Assembly: GCA_013824645.1 (NCBI GenBank) | Contig: PNOF01000011.1 | Location: forward strand, 1-55,409 | Length of the DNA stretch: 55,409 bases | Source: Syntrophus sp. (in: bacteria) | GTDB lineage: Bacteria; Desulfobacterota; Syntrophorhabdia; Syntrophorhabdales; Syntrophorhabdaceae | Direction of reading: 5' to 3' | Part shown: one piece after another, positions 28,206-36,986 of the stretch | How the letters are laid out: each line of letters starts with the position of its first letter | Numbering within the stretch: position 1 is the first letter of the stretch | Position numbers and translations under genes: made by a program | The notes under the pieces: model-generated | Told to the model about the DNA's origin: nothing | The model's input: the letters and a program-made list of their open reading frames with translations, nothing else | Databases searched by the model: none

Positions 28206-29579
28206 ATGGCAATAATTGATGGTTTGTTGCAGCTTATATTTAACGTTTATGAAGCGTTTACCGTCGCCCTCTACGTCAAGGAGGATGACAGGCTTAATTG
28301 TATTTCGTCAGTGACCTTTGCCAAGAGTTTCGATAAGCATAAAAGTCTTCCCCTTGAAGGGACACTCCCCGGATGGGTCATCAAACATAATGCGCCCCTT
28401 ATTATTCCCAATTACGATCGTGACGAAGATGCCCTCGGCTATTACAGGACGAATGAGGGAATAAAATCTTTCATGGGTTATCCCATGGAGACCGACGGAG
28501 TTATTGTCGTCGACAGCAAGAAAAAATATATTTTTACCGAGAAGGAGAAGAAGATCTTAAGCTCCTTTGCCTCAACGATTCACGAAGAACTTGAACGGGA
28601 GAAGAAATCGCTGGACAGAGACGAAACCCTTGAAGAATTATACACAGAGAAGCGTATTCTCGGACTTTTCAGCGCCTTGAATCAATCGAAAGTGTCTATA
28701 CAGGATATGCTCGGTGAGATTCTCCACCTTTCCGGAGGAGATTTTTGTTTTATCGGTATGGAGCGACGGGGGAAGCTGTTTATTCAGGATGTAGCCGGCC
28801 CCGGCAATTATGAAGAGATCAAAAAAGAATGCCATCCCGGAGAAAGCATTGCATCCATGGTGATGGAAGGCGGCAGAGAGATGCTTCTGCCCCACAACAG
28901 CGGATACTTAAGAGAAAAGGCCCTCTTTTTTCCCGGAGAACCTCTCAAGGCCCGGCAATTTTTCGGTTTTCCCCTTGTTACCGATGATATCCCTTTCGGT
29001 GTTATCGGTTTTGTTGCCCTCTATGAACCCCATCTGAGAGAGGGTGCTATCGGGGTATTAAGGAATCTTTCTTCGCTTTTGTCCCTCCATTACACATCAT
29101 TGTGGATGAAGGAGCATGTGGAAAGGCTCAAAGATTTCGACTCAGTCACGGGTGCCCTCCAGTTTCCTGCTTTTCTTACGCTCCTCGAAAGGATGGTCAA
29201 AAAAGAGGATAAATTTTCTCTTGTCTCATTGAAGGTACTCAATATGGAGGCCTATAACAGAAAAAGGGGCGTTGAGGGAACGAACGAAATTTTGCGGAAA
29301 GTCTTTCAAGTCATGAAATACTGCGCGGGAAGCCAGTCATTTATTGCGCGGAAGAGCGGCGGCCATTTCTATATAGTGTTGAAGGGGAGTGAAATATTTG
29401 AGATAAGAAATATGGTGAAACTGCTTAATCATACAATCGTTAAAAGTCTCTCAGAAGAGCGGATTTCAGAGAGCGGGGGTATGTTGCAATTGGGTGTGAC
29501 GAGTTTTCCGGAGGATTCAGGGAACCTCTGGGAGTTGTTTGAAAAAGTAGAAAAAAAACTAAAAAAAATTATTGATTAA
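28206..29579 (+). CDS. GAF-domain protein with degenerate GGDEF domain
   Basis: 457 aa, cytoplasmic. A first GAF-like domain (about 10-130, LEGTLPGWVIKHNAPLIIPN), a second (about 145-300, FFGFPLVTDDIPFGVIGFVA) and a C-terminal domain starting DSVTGALQFPAFLTLLERM, where GGDEF domains have D..TG..N. The active-site GGDEF is replaced by SGGHF (in RKSGGHFYIVLKG), so it is unlikely to make c-di-GMP; it may bind GTP or act as a dead sensor/partner. Its stop is 13 bp before the mreB start, suggesting co-expression and a possible link to cell shape. Confidence 0.75.
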   Translation: MAIIDGLLQLIFNVYEAFTVALYVKEDDRLNCISSVTFAKSFDKHKSLPLEGTLPGWVIKHNAPLIIPNYDRDEDALGYYRTNEGIKSFMGYPMETDGVIVVDSKKKYIFTEKEKKILSSFASTIHEELEREKKSLDRDETLEELYTEKRILGLFSALNQSKVSIQDMLGEILHLSGGDFCFIGMERRGKLFIQDVAGPGNYEEIKKECHPGESIASMVMEGGREMLLPHNSGYLREKALFFPGEPLKARQFFGFPLVTDDIPFGVIGFVALYEPHLREGAIGVLRNLSSLLSLHYTSLWMKEHVERLKDFDSVTGALQFPAFLTLLERMVKKEDKFSLVSLKVLNMEAYNRKRGVEGTNEILRKVFQVMKYCAGSQSFIARKSGGHFYIVLKGSEIFEIRNMVKLLNHTIVKSLSEERISESGGMLQLGVTSFPEDSGNLWELFEKVEKKLKKIID

Positions 29580-29592
29580 GGAGGAAGGGGAA

Positions 29593-30624
29593 ATGGGCCT
29601 ATTTCGGCGATTATTCGGTATGTTTTCCACGCATCTTGCTATGGATCTGGGGACCGCCAACACCCTTATTTATATGAAAGGAGAGGGGATTATTCTTAAC
29701 CAGCCTTCTGTTGTCGCCATTGATAACAACTCAGGAAGGGTGATCGCCGTCGGAAAAGAAGCGAAAGAATATATCGGTAGGACTCCTCCGAATATCAGCG
29801 CAATCAGGCCACTCAAGGATGGTGTCATTGCCGATTTCGATGTTGCCAGGGCCATGATCAAATATTTCTTAAAAGTAGTGAGCACTGAACGGAAAATATC
29901 AAAACCGAAAATGGTTGTCGGTGTGCCGGCAGGGATCACCCAGGTTGAAAAAAAGGCGGTTATCGACACCTGTTTCCAGGTAGGTATCCGTGATGTATTC
30001 CTTATCGAAGAACCAATGGCTGCAGCGATTGGCGCCGGAATGCCCATAGAACTCCCGAGAGGGAATATGGTTATTGATATTGGCGGCGGTACAACAGAGG
30101 TGGCTATTTTAAGTCTTTCTGCGGTTGCCTATAGTGAGTCTTTGCGGGTAGCAGGAGATGAACTTGATGAAGCCATTGTACGCTATATTCAGAAAAAATA
30201 CCAACTTGCAATCGGTATCATCGCGGCGGAGAAGATAAAGATCGAAGGCGCTTCGGCTTTTCCTGTTGATTCGCTGAGTGATACCATAAACGTTGTAGGG
30301 AAAGATCTTCTCACGAGTATTCCCAAGAGCATCAAAATAGCAAAAGAGGATGTAAGGGAGGCCATCGAGGAGCCTGTTACAGCTATTCTCGATGCCATAC
30401 GGAGGGCCCTTGAAAAGCTGCCCCCGGAATTTATTGCCGACCTCAACGAAACAGGCATGGTCCTCACCGGCGGAGGCGCACTCCTTAAAGGATTAGGACA
30501 GCGTATTGAGAACGAGACAGGTATTACCGTCATTATTGCCGACGATCCCCTTACCTCGGTGACGCTGGGCTGCGGCAGGGCAGTTGAAGATATGGTCAGG
30601 TACAAGAAGGTTTTTATTAATTAG
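29593..30624 (+). CDS. mreB: Rod-shape actin homolog MreB
   Basis: 343 aa from ATG 29593 (GGAGG at 29580-29584). A longer frame from 29572 starts before this RBS and is not preferred. Motifs: phosphate 1 MDLGTANTLIY, VVGVPAGIT, IEEPMAAAIGAGMP, phosphate 2 DIGGGTTEVA, and adenosine motif TGGGALLKGL. MreB filaments under the membrane direct lateral wall growth. mreC/mreD do not follow; instead a convergent ATPase gene begins 30 bp after the stop. Confidence 0.95.
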   Translation: MGLFRRLFGMFSTHLAMDLGTANTLIYMKGEGIILNQPSVVAIDNNSGRVIAVGKEAKEYIGRTPPNISAIRPLKDGVIADFDVARAMIKYFLKVVSTERKISKPKMVVGVPAGITQVEKKAVIDTCFQVGIRDVFLIEEPMAAAIGAGMPIELPRGNMVIDIGGGTTEVAILSLSAVAYSESLRVAGDELDEAIVRYIQKKYQLAIGIIAAEKIKIEGASAFPVDSLSDTINVVGKDLLTSIPKSIKIAKEDVREAIEEPVTAILDAIRRALEKLPPEFIADLNETGMVLTGGGALLKGLGQRIENETGITVIIADDPLTSVTLGCGRAVEDMVRYKKVFIN

Positions 30625-30653
30625 GGGCTCTGATTTAGAATTGGTATGAGTCT

Positions 30654-31784
30654 CTATGTAATCAGTTCCAGATAATTCTGCCGGTTGATGATCTGCCATG
30701 TTGCGTTGGGATAGGCTTCCAGCCACCCTTTCGGTGGTTTGGCGCCGACGGTTCCCCATTTCATCTCAAAACCGGATAGCTTGCCTTCCCGTTCTTCTAC
30801 AAAATCAATCTCTTTTTGACTGTAAGTACGCCAGAAATAGTTATTGGCGGGCTTGGCCAAGTATTCCTGTCTCTTGAGCCGCTCCATGACAAGATAATTC
30901 TCCCACAATTCACCAACATCGTTGCGGAGATCAAGGGGATTGAAGTTGTTGATGAGGGCGTTGCGGACCCCGTTGTCAAGGAAGTAGTAGCGGCTGTTCT
31001 TGGTAATTTCCGAGCGTAGATTTCGGCTGAACCCCGAAAGCTTTTGTATAACAAAAGCTTTCTCTAAGAGGTCAAGGTAGCGCTCTATGGTGTTTTTGCT
31101 CATACCAAGACCTGTTCCAAGTTCGGTATAGGAGACCTCTTTGCCGACCTGGAGGGCGATCATTTGCAGAAGTCTGCTGATCTTGGCCGCATGACGAATA
31201 CCATCCATCTCCAGGACATCCTTGTACAGATAGGAAGCGACAATCTCACGTAAGTACTGCTCCCGTGCCCGATTATCGTTGGTCAGGACAACTTCCGGAT
31301 AGGCGCCGTAGATCAGGCGACTCTCCAGATTTGCATCGGTCTGGTGGCGCTGCTCGATTTGTCCAATCTCCAACTGAGCTAAGGGGAAGAGTTTCAAAGT
31401 AGTCTTCCTGCCGGTAAGCGGTTCGCCAATGGAGCGTGCAAGATCAAATGACGACGAGCCGGTAGCGATCACCCGTATCTGGGGTATATGGTCGACAATG
31501 AGTTTCAGGTTCGCGCCGATGTTTGGCACTTTCTGCGCCTCGTCCACGACCAGCAGGCGGTTCGCGCCGACAAAGGCGGAAAGCTTCTCGATGGACTGGC
31601 TGCCCAGGTATCCCTGAACAGTGATATCTTCACCGTTGACCAGAAGATACGGCTCATCGACACCCCGGAGGAATTGTTGCAACAGCGTTGTTTTACCTGT
31701 CCGGCGAGCGCCGTAGATGACGACCACTTTGCCGGGAGTCAGAGCCCTTCCGAGATTGTCCAGATGTTTCTGTCTAATGTACAT
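30654..31784 (-). CDS. AAA ATPase with DUF4143 C-terminal domain
   Basis: 376 aa. N-terminal AAA_14 module with Walker A YGARRTGKTTLL near 24-35, Walker B LLVVDEAQKV near 97, and sensor ATGSSSFDL near 127. A helical linker is followed by the DUF4143 nuclease-like region near 300-360 (LKRQEYLAKPANNYFWRTYS, then KEIDFVEEREG). Such ATPases are widespread and often patchily distributed; their function is unknown, though some are linked to mobile DNA or toxin-antitoxin settings. A palindrome at 31804-31839 lies just upstream. Confidence 0.85.
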   Translation of the reverse strand: MYIRQKHLDNLGRALTPGKVVVIYGARRTGKTTLLQQFLRGVDEPYLLVNGEDITVQGYLGSQSIEKLSAFVGANRLLVVDEAQKVPNIGANLKLIVDHIPQIRVIATGSSSFDLARSIGEPLTGRKTTLKLFPLAQLEIGQIEQRHQTDANLESRLIYGAYPEVVLTNDNRAREQYLREIVASYLYKDVLEMDGIRHAAKISRLLQMIALQVGKEVSYTELGTGLGMSKNTIERYLDLLEKAFVIQKLSGFSRNLRSEITKNSRYYFLDNGVRNALINNFNPLDLRNDVGELWENYLVMERLKRQEYLAKPANNYFWRTYSQKEIDFVEEREGKLSGFEMKWGTVGAKPPKGWLEAYPNATWQIINRQNYLELIT

Positions 31785-32218
31785 AAAGCAAGAACTCCGT
31801 TATCATATTGACCTAATTAAACATAAATGAGTCAATATGTCAACTGTTTTATTAAAATAGTATGTATTGAGAGATTAACACTGTGCTCAAAGACGGTTTT
31901 CGAATATGACGGTGGAAAAAACAATATCGGCCAAATAATACGTCTAAGCCTTTCTGGGTTAATAACAGGGGTCATCATGGAGGATGTAGTGGAATTAGGT
32001 TCTTATTGATAGTTTGTTTTTCTTTTGTTATGCTCATTACATGCTGAAAAGTAAATTCCTATCAGTTAAACCAATAATGTTTTTTGAGAGCAGGGAACTT
32101 TCAAGCGCTGCACATTGTCTAATATCTTAAACATGAAAACAGTTTACTCACAATTTGGAAACAGGAAATTTCTTTTGTTAAATCTGAAAGCCGAAGATAT
32201 GGATGAGGAGAAAATTAA
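31785..32218. other. 434-bp intergenic region
   Basis: AT-rich; contains the inverted repeat at 31804-31839 and no convincing gene. GGATGAGGAG just before 32219 is the RBS of the next gene. Confidence 0.5.
31804..31839. promoter_or_regulatory. Operator-like inverted repeat upstream of the AAA/DUF4143 gene
   Basis: CATATTGAC (31804-31812) and GTCAATATG (31831-31839) are exact reverse complements with an 18-base AT-rich spacer, 20 bp upstream of the start codon of the minus-strand gene. The spacing suits a dimeric repressor site or a promoter overlap. Confidence 0.45.
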
Positions 32219-32413
32219 ATGATAGGAATTCTAACTATTTTGATTGTTGTATTCATACCGTGGCTTATTGCCCTCATTGACATCCTTAAGAGTGATTTCA
32301 AGGGAAATAACAAAATTGTCTGGCTCCTTGCCGTGATACTTATCCCTTTTATTGGAACGATCGCTTATTTTGTCATCGGCAGAAGGCAAAAGACAGAAAG
32401 AGGCATTAGATGA
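32219..32413 (+). CDS. Small membrane protein with PLDc_N-type domain
   Basis: 64 aa. Two membrane helices (about 2-20 and 36-55) separated by DILKSDFKGNNKIVW, ending in the pattern IPFIGTIAYFVIGRRQK, typical of the phospholipase-D-nuclease N-terminal (PLDc_N) family of small inner-membrane proteins. No enzymatic domain. GGAGAA RBS. It overlaps the next gene by 4 bp, so the two are probably made together. Confidence 0.75.
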   Translation: MIGILTILIVVFIPWLIALIDILKSDFKGNNKIVWLLAVILIPFIGTIAYFVIGRRQKTERGIR

Positions 32414-32817
32414 AAAAAATGGAGATCAAGGCAGGACGGCAGGTATCCGTGATCGGAATAATGATGGGCATAATGGGGACTGTATTTGGGATTTTCTGGA
32501 TCGGCATGGTTTTGCATTTATCACGTCCATGGGATGATGGAATTGAACCGGGGGTAGTATTTCTTCTGGTCTTCGGGGTGATGTTTATTATCGTCATCAT
32601 GGTAATTACTGCATTTTATGTGAGAAATACCTTTGCTAAAAAGAGGCCATCACTATTAGATATCGAAGAAGAGACAGATGATGAAATAAATGCCAGCGGA
32701 AGTACAGAAAACAGAACAACTCCTGATGGGGAGATCAATTTTTGCACCTATTGCGGGGGAAAAGTTAAAAAGGAATTCTCATATTGCCAGACTTGCGGAA
32801 AAAAGATAGTCACGTAA
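32410..32817 (+). CDS. Membrane protein with C-terminal zinc ribbon
   Basis: 135 aa. Two membrane helices (about 12-35 and 50-75), an acidic linker (DIEEETDDEIN) and a C-terminal zinc ribbon FCTYCGGKVKKEFSYCQTCG (four Cys in two CxxC pairs). This is the common 'zinc-ribbon plus TM' type of small bacterial protein, function unknown. Co-translated with the PLDc_N-type protein and followed 13 bp later by a secreted protein. Confidence 0.65.
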   Translation: MKKMEIKAGRQVSVIGIMMGIMGTVFGIFWIGMVLHLSRPWDDGIEPGVVFLLVFGVMFIIVIMVITAFYVRNTFAKKRPSLLDIEEETDDEINASGSTENRTTPDGEINFCTYCGGKVKKEFSYCQTCGKKIVT

Positions 32818-32830
32818 GGGAGAAAACAAT

Positions 32831-33376
32831 ATGAATAATAAAAAGTTAGCTGTGATAAATCTTATTCTATTATTCAGCATTTTTTTGCTGGCGGATAAGT
32901 GCATGGCTTTACCAATTGAATCTCCGAAGCCCCCCTTGCTTGAAGCAACGGAGAAATCCGATATGAATAAATTAAAGCCTGTTCTGAATTCAACTCAAGG
33001 CTTTAACAGCATGGAGTGGAAAGGCTATTTATCAGATCAAAAAGAAAAGTTCGTTAAAGCAGTCGTCAACAAAGTAGAATGGGATGAACTCTGGAAGCGC
33101 GCTTTTAACAAGCCTGGACCTGAAGTGGATTTTGAAAATTATGTGGTTGCTTGTGTTTTCCTCGGGCATGGTGCTGATTGGCTATATGATATTTGGTTCA
33201 ATAAACCTTACGAGCGCGATAATCTGCTCGTTATCCCCTTTAGTCTTGCTGAGATTATTTTAAAATTGTCCGGCCCTTTTAAGGCATCAGGGCAATATCA
33301 CATGAAGGTCTTCAAAAAACGGAACGGATTTGAAATGATTCTTGAAGATACTTCGGGATCTTTAAGAAGAATGTGA
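32831..33376 (+). CDS. Hypothetical secreted protein, 181 aa
   Basis: Signal peptide (KLAVINLILLFSIFLLADKCMA) with cleavage likely near 26. The mature part is soluble, with VDFENYVVACVFLGHGADWL and IPFSLAEIILKLSGPFKASG. A pattern of 'W..LW..AF..PGP.VDFE..' suggests a protease-inhibitor-like (PrcB-type) fold, but I cannot be sure. AGGGAG RBS. Confidence 0.6.
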   Translation: MNNKKLAVINLILLFSIFLLADKCMALPIESPKPPLLEATEKSDMNKLKPVLNSTQGFNSMEWKGYLSDQKEKFVKAVVNKVEWDELWKRAFNKPGPEVDFENYVVACVFLGHGADWLYDIWFNKPYERDNLLVIPFSLAEIILKLSGPFKASGQYHMKVFKKRNGFEMILEDTSGSLRRM

Positions 33377-33533
33377 GATATGTGAGAGAGATAGCCTATA
33401 CAATATTTGGAAGGAATGCTTTAATTGTAGGCCTTGTAAGTCATGCTGTGGCCTTTTTTGCAGCAATGATGTCTAATGCCGGCGTTTCCCGATTCCCTGA
33501 AACGATAGGTTACCTGAACCCGGAGGATTGCAA

Positions 33534-34277
33534 ATGCACACAACACGACTCGTTCTTATTTTCTCAGTAATTTGTCTCACCGTAATGCCCTGGTTTGCCA
33601 GCGCCCAGACCATCCCCGAAGAGGCCCGCCGCCATATGGACCGCGGCCAAGCGGCCATCGAGATGGCAAAGACAGATGCGGACCTCGAAGATGCGGTAAG
33701 GGAATTTCAGAAAGCCATAGAACTTGCGCCCACCTGGCCGGATCCTTACTACAACCTGGGTATGGTACAGAGCAAGATGGATAGGCTTAACGATGCCATA
33801 AGGAACCTTACACGCTATCTTCAGCTCACTCCTCAATCCAGGGACGCCCCGCAGGTAAGGCAGTTGATCAACAGGATCGAATACAAAAAGGAAAAGACAG
33901 AAAAAGAACGGATGGATCCGAACAGTCTGGTGGGAATTTGGGTTCCCGAGGACCCCTTCTACCGGTTTGAAATCAGGAATAACAATGGAATAGTTGAAGG
34001 TGGACTGCGTGCATATGAGTTCACAGAGGAAAGAGGCCTAAGCCGCAGGCCACGGTTCGTGCCCATTCAATGGGATGGGAGGTCGCTCGTTATCTCTCCT
34101 ACCTGGTATTTCTACTGTGACAAATCCGTGCAGATGGATTGTTGTCCAACAAACGCAAGCCTGTCTTTGACCATGATAGCAAAAGACACGCTCAAAGGAA
34201 CCATTCGAGTAGAACCTAACAAGAAGTGGAATCCTGCTGGGTTGACAGACGAATATGTGTGGAAACGTGTTAAGTAA
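33534..34277 (+). CDS. Secreted TPR-repeat protein
   Basis: 247 aa from ATG 33534 (GGAGG at 33522-33526). Signal peptide (LVLIFSVICLTVMPWFASAQ), then about two TPR units (about 28-100: LEDAVREFQKAIELAPTWPD, PYYNLGMVQSKMDRLNDAIR, NLTRYLQLTPQS), a charged linker and a C-terminal beta-rich domain (about 130-247) with a CC pair near 206. Probably periplasmic; TPRs would mediate protein contacts. Partner unknown. Confidence 0.7.
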   Translation: MHTTRLVLIFSVICLTVMPWFASAQTIPEEARRHMDRGQAAIEMAKTDADLEDAVREFQKAIELAPTWPDPYYNLGMVQSKMDRLNDAIRNLTRYLQLTPQSRDAPQVRQLINRIEYKKEKTEKERMDPNSLVGIWVPEDPFYRFEIRNNNGIVEGGLRAYEFTEERGLSRRPRFVPIQWDGRSLVISPTWYFYCDKSVQMDCCPTNASLSLTMIAKDTLKGTIRVEPNKKWNPAGLTDEYVWKRVK

Positions 34278-34475
34278 AAAAGCGCTTACATCCATTGCTA
34301 CAAAAGCAGCTATGACGCAGGGGCTAAATGCAGCAGTTATTTCAGGTGCAACTAAACGTGATCTGTAGTTGCCGCGAAGCCCCGTGCTTCCTGACACGAC
34401 TTGCAGTATGTGTCCAAATGACGATATTATGTTATAAGCAGTTGAAGAAATAAATTATATTTTGGAGGGAACAAA

Positions 34476-34790
34476 ATGAAAAAAGGAATGTCGCTCATGG
34501 TGTTAGTTGCGTTGATGGTATTCCCCATGGTCTCTTATGGCGGGATTTCCAAACCCTGTGCTGAAGCTGATACGAGAGAAACGGCCAGTATTGTTAATCC
34601 GATGCTTGCTTCGAATAATGATCAGCCCTGCTATGCAGGGGGGAAATATGTGGGGAATTGCTCACGAAATAAGCCGTATTATAATGTATTTAGTGGCGGT
34701 TGTTACCCAAGTTTACAGGATTGCAAGAAAGCAGATGGTGACCTGTCAAGCGCCCAGGGTTCCGGTGGTTGTGTCCGTTGCGGTAAGTAA
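34476..34790 (+). CDS. Small Cys-rich secreted protein, 104 aa
   Basis: Signal peptide (KKGMSLMVLVALMVFPMVSYG), then six to seven Cys in about 80 residues (KPCAEAD, QPCYAGG, GNCSRN, GGCYPS, DCKKAD, GGCVRCGK), suggesting a disulfide-stabilised extracytoplasmic domain. GGAGGG RBS 6 bases upstream. No family recognised. Confidence 0.6.
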   Translation: MKKGMSLMVLVALMVFPMVSYGGISKPCAEADTRETASIVNPMLASNNDQPCYAGGKYVGNCSRNKPYYNVFSGGCYPSLQDCKKADGDLSSAQGSGGCVRCGK

Positions 34791-34800
34791 AGGCTAAAAT

Positions 34801-34829
34801 CAAAGCCGTTGCCCTTGTCGGTGGCTTTG
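34801..34829 (+). terminator. Hairpin after the Cys-rich gene
   Basis: CAAAGCC (34801-34807) pairs exactly with GGCTTTG (34823-34829), starting 11 bases after the stop. No U-tract follows, so it may be an mRNA-end hairpin rather than a true terminator. Confidence 0.35.
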
Positions 34830-34852
34830 CTCCCGGTGAAATGGAGGTGTAT

Positions 34853-35464
34853 ATGAAAAAGTTAATGATAATAATGATGATGGTTCTTGTAGCCAGCTTG
34901 GGGTTCGTGTCAGTTAAAGCCGAGGATATTAAAGTGGATTTTGACGGCAAAAAGAGCGCAGATTTCGAAAAATCAGGAAAGACCATCAAAAAGCTCGTAG
35001 AAACACCTGCTCCATCAGGATGGGACACCAAGGGTAAATTCAAAGAAGGAGACAGTTACGGGTTTTGTTCAATTACTTCCAATACAAGGATAATCCAATA
35101 TTGGCAAATACCTTATGGCGGCGCCGGCGATCCAACATTTGCGATTGTCAAGTCTCAGGATTCCTTAAATACTATCTGGTCAGGATTCAGAATAACACCT
35201 GAAAAACCTAAAATCGATTTCGCAGAATATTTCCTTGTCATAATTCAACCCGGACGCAGTATCACCCAATACAATTACAATGTAAGCATTAATGAGAATC
35301 CAGTGTCTATTAATTTTTCTCTGAGTGAATACCATACATCGAAAGACAGTCGCTGGTTAGTAGGTCAGGAGCCGATCCTGGCGTTTCAACTTCCTCAAAC
35401 CACCAAAGCAATTAATGTGGAAATCAAAAGAGCGCCCGGAAGCGAAGGGCCTTATCCGAAATGA
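34853..35464 (+). CDS. Hypothetical secreted protein, about 203 aa
   Basis: Start ATG 34853 chosen because GGAGGTG lies just upstream; an ATG at 34841 overlaps that RBS. Signal peptide (KKLMIIMMMVLVASLGFVSVKA), then a beta-rich soluble domain (IIQYWQIPYGGAGDPTFAIV, WSGFRITPEKPKIDFAEYFL, VIIQPGRSITQYNYNVSINE). Likely periplasmic or released. No family recognised. Confidence 0.6.
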   Translation: MKKLMIIMMMVLVASLGFVSVKAEDIKVDFDGKKSADFEKSGKTIKKLVETPAPSGWDTKGKFKEGDSYGFCSITSNTRIIQYWQIPYGGAGDPTFAIVKSQDSLNTIWSGFRITPEKPKIDFAEYFLVIIQPGRSITQYNYNVSINENPVSINFSLSEYHTSKDSRWLVGQEPILAFQLPQTTKAINVEIKRAPGSEGPYPK

Positions 35465-35809
35465 GTGTACAAGTCTGTCTGTGGATGTCAGGGAATCATA
35501 TTAACCATTGATCTGTTTAAAAATGATAGAAGGGGTTATTATACAAACAGAGATGTAACAGAATAGCCAGCACTATGGCAGACGGTATCCTGGGCCTCCG
35601 TTGACCCGTGACGTCATCCTCTATTGGTAATCGTTTATCTCAGAAAATCTTTAAGACTCAACATTTGCAGGTGCAGACTTCGCCTCGTACCCACAGGAAA
35701 GTCGGCAGAACCATAAAAATATGTTCCACAGGTCCTGCCTGCGACCAGCAACAGTCGGCCCGTGATCTGATCAGCAATGTACGGTTTTCTGCAGTGCATA
35801 TCTATAACC
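35465..35809. other. 345-bp region without a gene
   Basis: No credible ORF, hairpin terminator or repeat seen. Lies between a plus-strand secreted protein and a minus-strand gene that converge here. Confidence 0.45.
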
Positions 35810-36220
35810 CTACTTGCTTGTCCCTGTCTTGAAACTTTCCCATTCTCCTCTCCCCTTGAGCACGTCGCGGAGGACTTCGAGTGCCTTATTTACAAGGGGC
35901 ATGCCGCCGTATGGGGCAAGCTGGAAAAAGACCTCGGAAAGTTTTTTCGGGTCGCAGCCGACATTCAGCGCGGCGTTGACATGGAGCTTCAGTTCGTCGG
36001 CGGCTCCCAGCGCGGCGAGCATGGCACAGGCGGCCATCTGCCTTTCCGGCAGTGTGAGAACGGTCCTCGAATAAAGATTGCCGGTAATAAACATTGAAAG
36101 ATCATTAGCAAGGTCGCGGTCAAACTCCTTCCAGGTGAGATACGGCGGGTCCATCTTTATTCCGCCTGTCCACAGTTTTTTCGCGGTTTCCTGAGTTTTC
36201 TTTTTTATATCATCATCCAT
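35810..36220 (-). CDS. Carboxymuconolactone decarboxylase-family protein
   Basis: 136 aa, all helical. PERQMAACAMLAALGAADEL followed by HVNAALNVGCDPKKLSEVFF and QLAPYGGMPLVNKALEVLRDVL is the CMD/AhpD fold pattern. The residue pair that forms the peroxidase CxxC in AhpD is not present; the Cys in ACAMLAAL and VGCDP are separated. So it is more like gamma-carboxymuconolactone decarboxylase itself or an uncharacterised relative. GGAGG RBS. Its neighbours give no pathway. Confidence 0.8.
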   Translation of the reverse strand: MDDDIKKKTQETAKKLWTGGIKMDPPYLTWKEFDRDLANDLSMFITGNLYSRTVLTLPERQMAACAMLAALGAADELKLHVNAALNVGCDPKKLSEVFFQLAPYGGMPLVNKALEVLRDVLKGRGEWESFKTGTSK

Positions 36221-36400
36221 GATGTCCTCCTTAATTTGTTAGTAAGTTTTTATCATGTACCTTTACTGCGGTCAACAAATAAGACCAATGTGCGGACCTC
36301 TGTGACTACCGGTTCATCCGGGGGGCTTTCTTTTGCTTAACAAAGATGTTAAATTAGAAGATAAGTAAGAAAAATATTGCTAATGAAACAGGAGGGTTTA

Positions 36401-36985
36401 ATGAAACGGTTGTTAATGGTTATAGTATTATGTTTTGCGGTGAGCGCTATGTCAGGTTGCGGCTATAATACTATGCAGAGCAATGAAGAGGCGGTGAAGG
36501 CTGCCTGGGGCGATGTTGAGGCAACATATCAGAGAAGAAATGACCTTATTCCCAATCTTGTGGAAGCAGTAAAGGCATATGCAAAATATGAAGGTGATAC
36601 GCTCAAGGCGGTAACGGAAGCGAGAGCGAAGGTAGGCAGCGTCCAGGTATCGAAGGACATGATCGGCAACCCGCAGGCAATAGCGCAGTTCCAGCAGGCA
36701 CAATCCTCAATGTCGAGCGCTTTATCAAGGCTCATGGTTGTTGTTGAGAAATATCCTGATCTCAAGGCAAATCAGAATTTTCTCGATCTTCAGCATCAGC
36801 TTGAAGGCACGGAGAACAGGATCAATGTGGCCCGTACCCGTTACAACAAGGCGGTGCAGGCGTTTAATACCTCTATCAGGATTTTCCCGAATAGCATGAC
36901 GAACAGTCTGTTGCTCCACCTTCAGCCGAAAGAGGCCTTCAAGGCGGAAGCAGGCGCAGAGAAAGCGCCGGCAGTGAAATTCTAA
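36401..36985 (+). CDS. lemA: LemA-family lipoprotein
   Basis: 194 aa from ATG 36401 (GGAGGG at 36391-36396). An upstream TTG at 36377 is not needed. Lipoprotein signal with lipobox MSGCG, then the LemA helical domain: [87 protein letters not shown]. It lies directly before two TPM-domain genes, the usual lemA-TPM order. Exact role unknown; envelope-associated. Confidence 0.92.
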   Translation: MKRLLMVIVLCFAVSAMSGCGYNTMQSNEEAVKAAWGDVEATYQRRNDLIPNLVEAVKAYAKYEGDTLKAVTEARAKVGSVQVSKDMIGNPQAIAQFQQAQSSMSSALSRLMVVVEKYPDLKANQNFLDLQHQLEGTENRINVARTRYNKAVQAFNTSIRIFPNSMTNSLLLHLQPKEAFKAEAGAEKAPAVKF

Positions 36986-36986
36986 A

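Noticed and set aside
34278-34430. Short frame reading ALTSIATKAAMTQGLNAAV after the TPR gene, as a pseudogene
   Set aside because: Suggestive of a protein tail but too short and interrupted by TAG; no family can be named.
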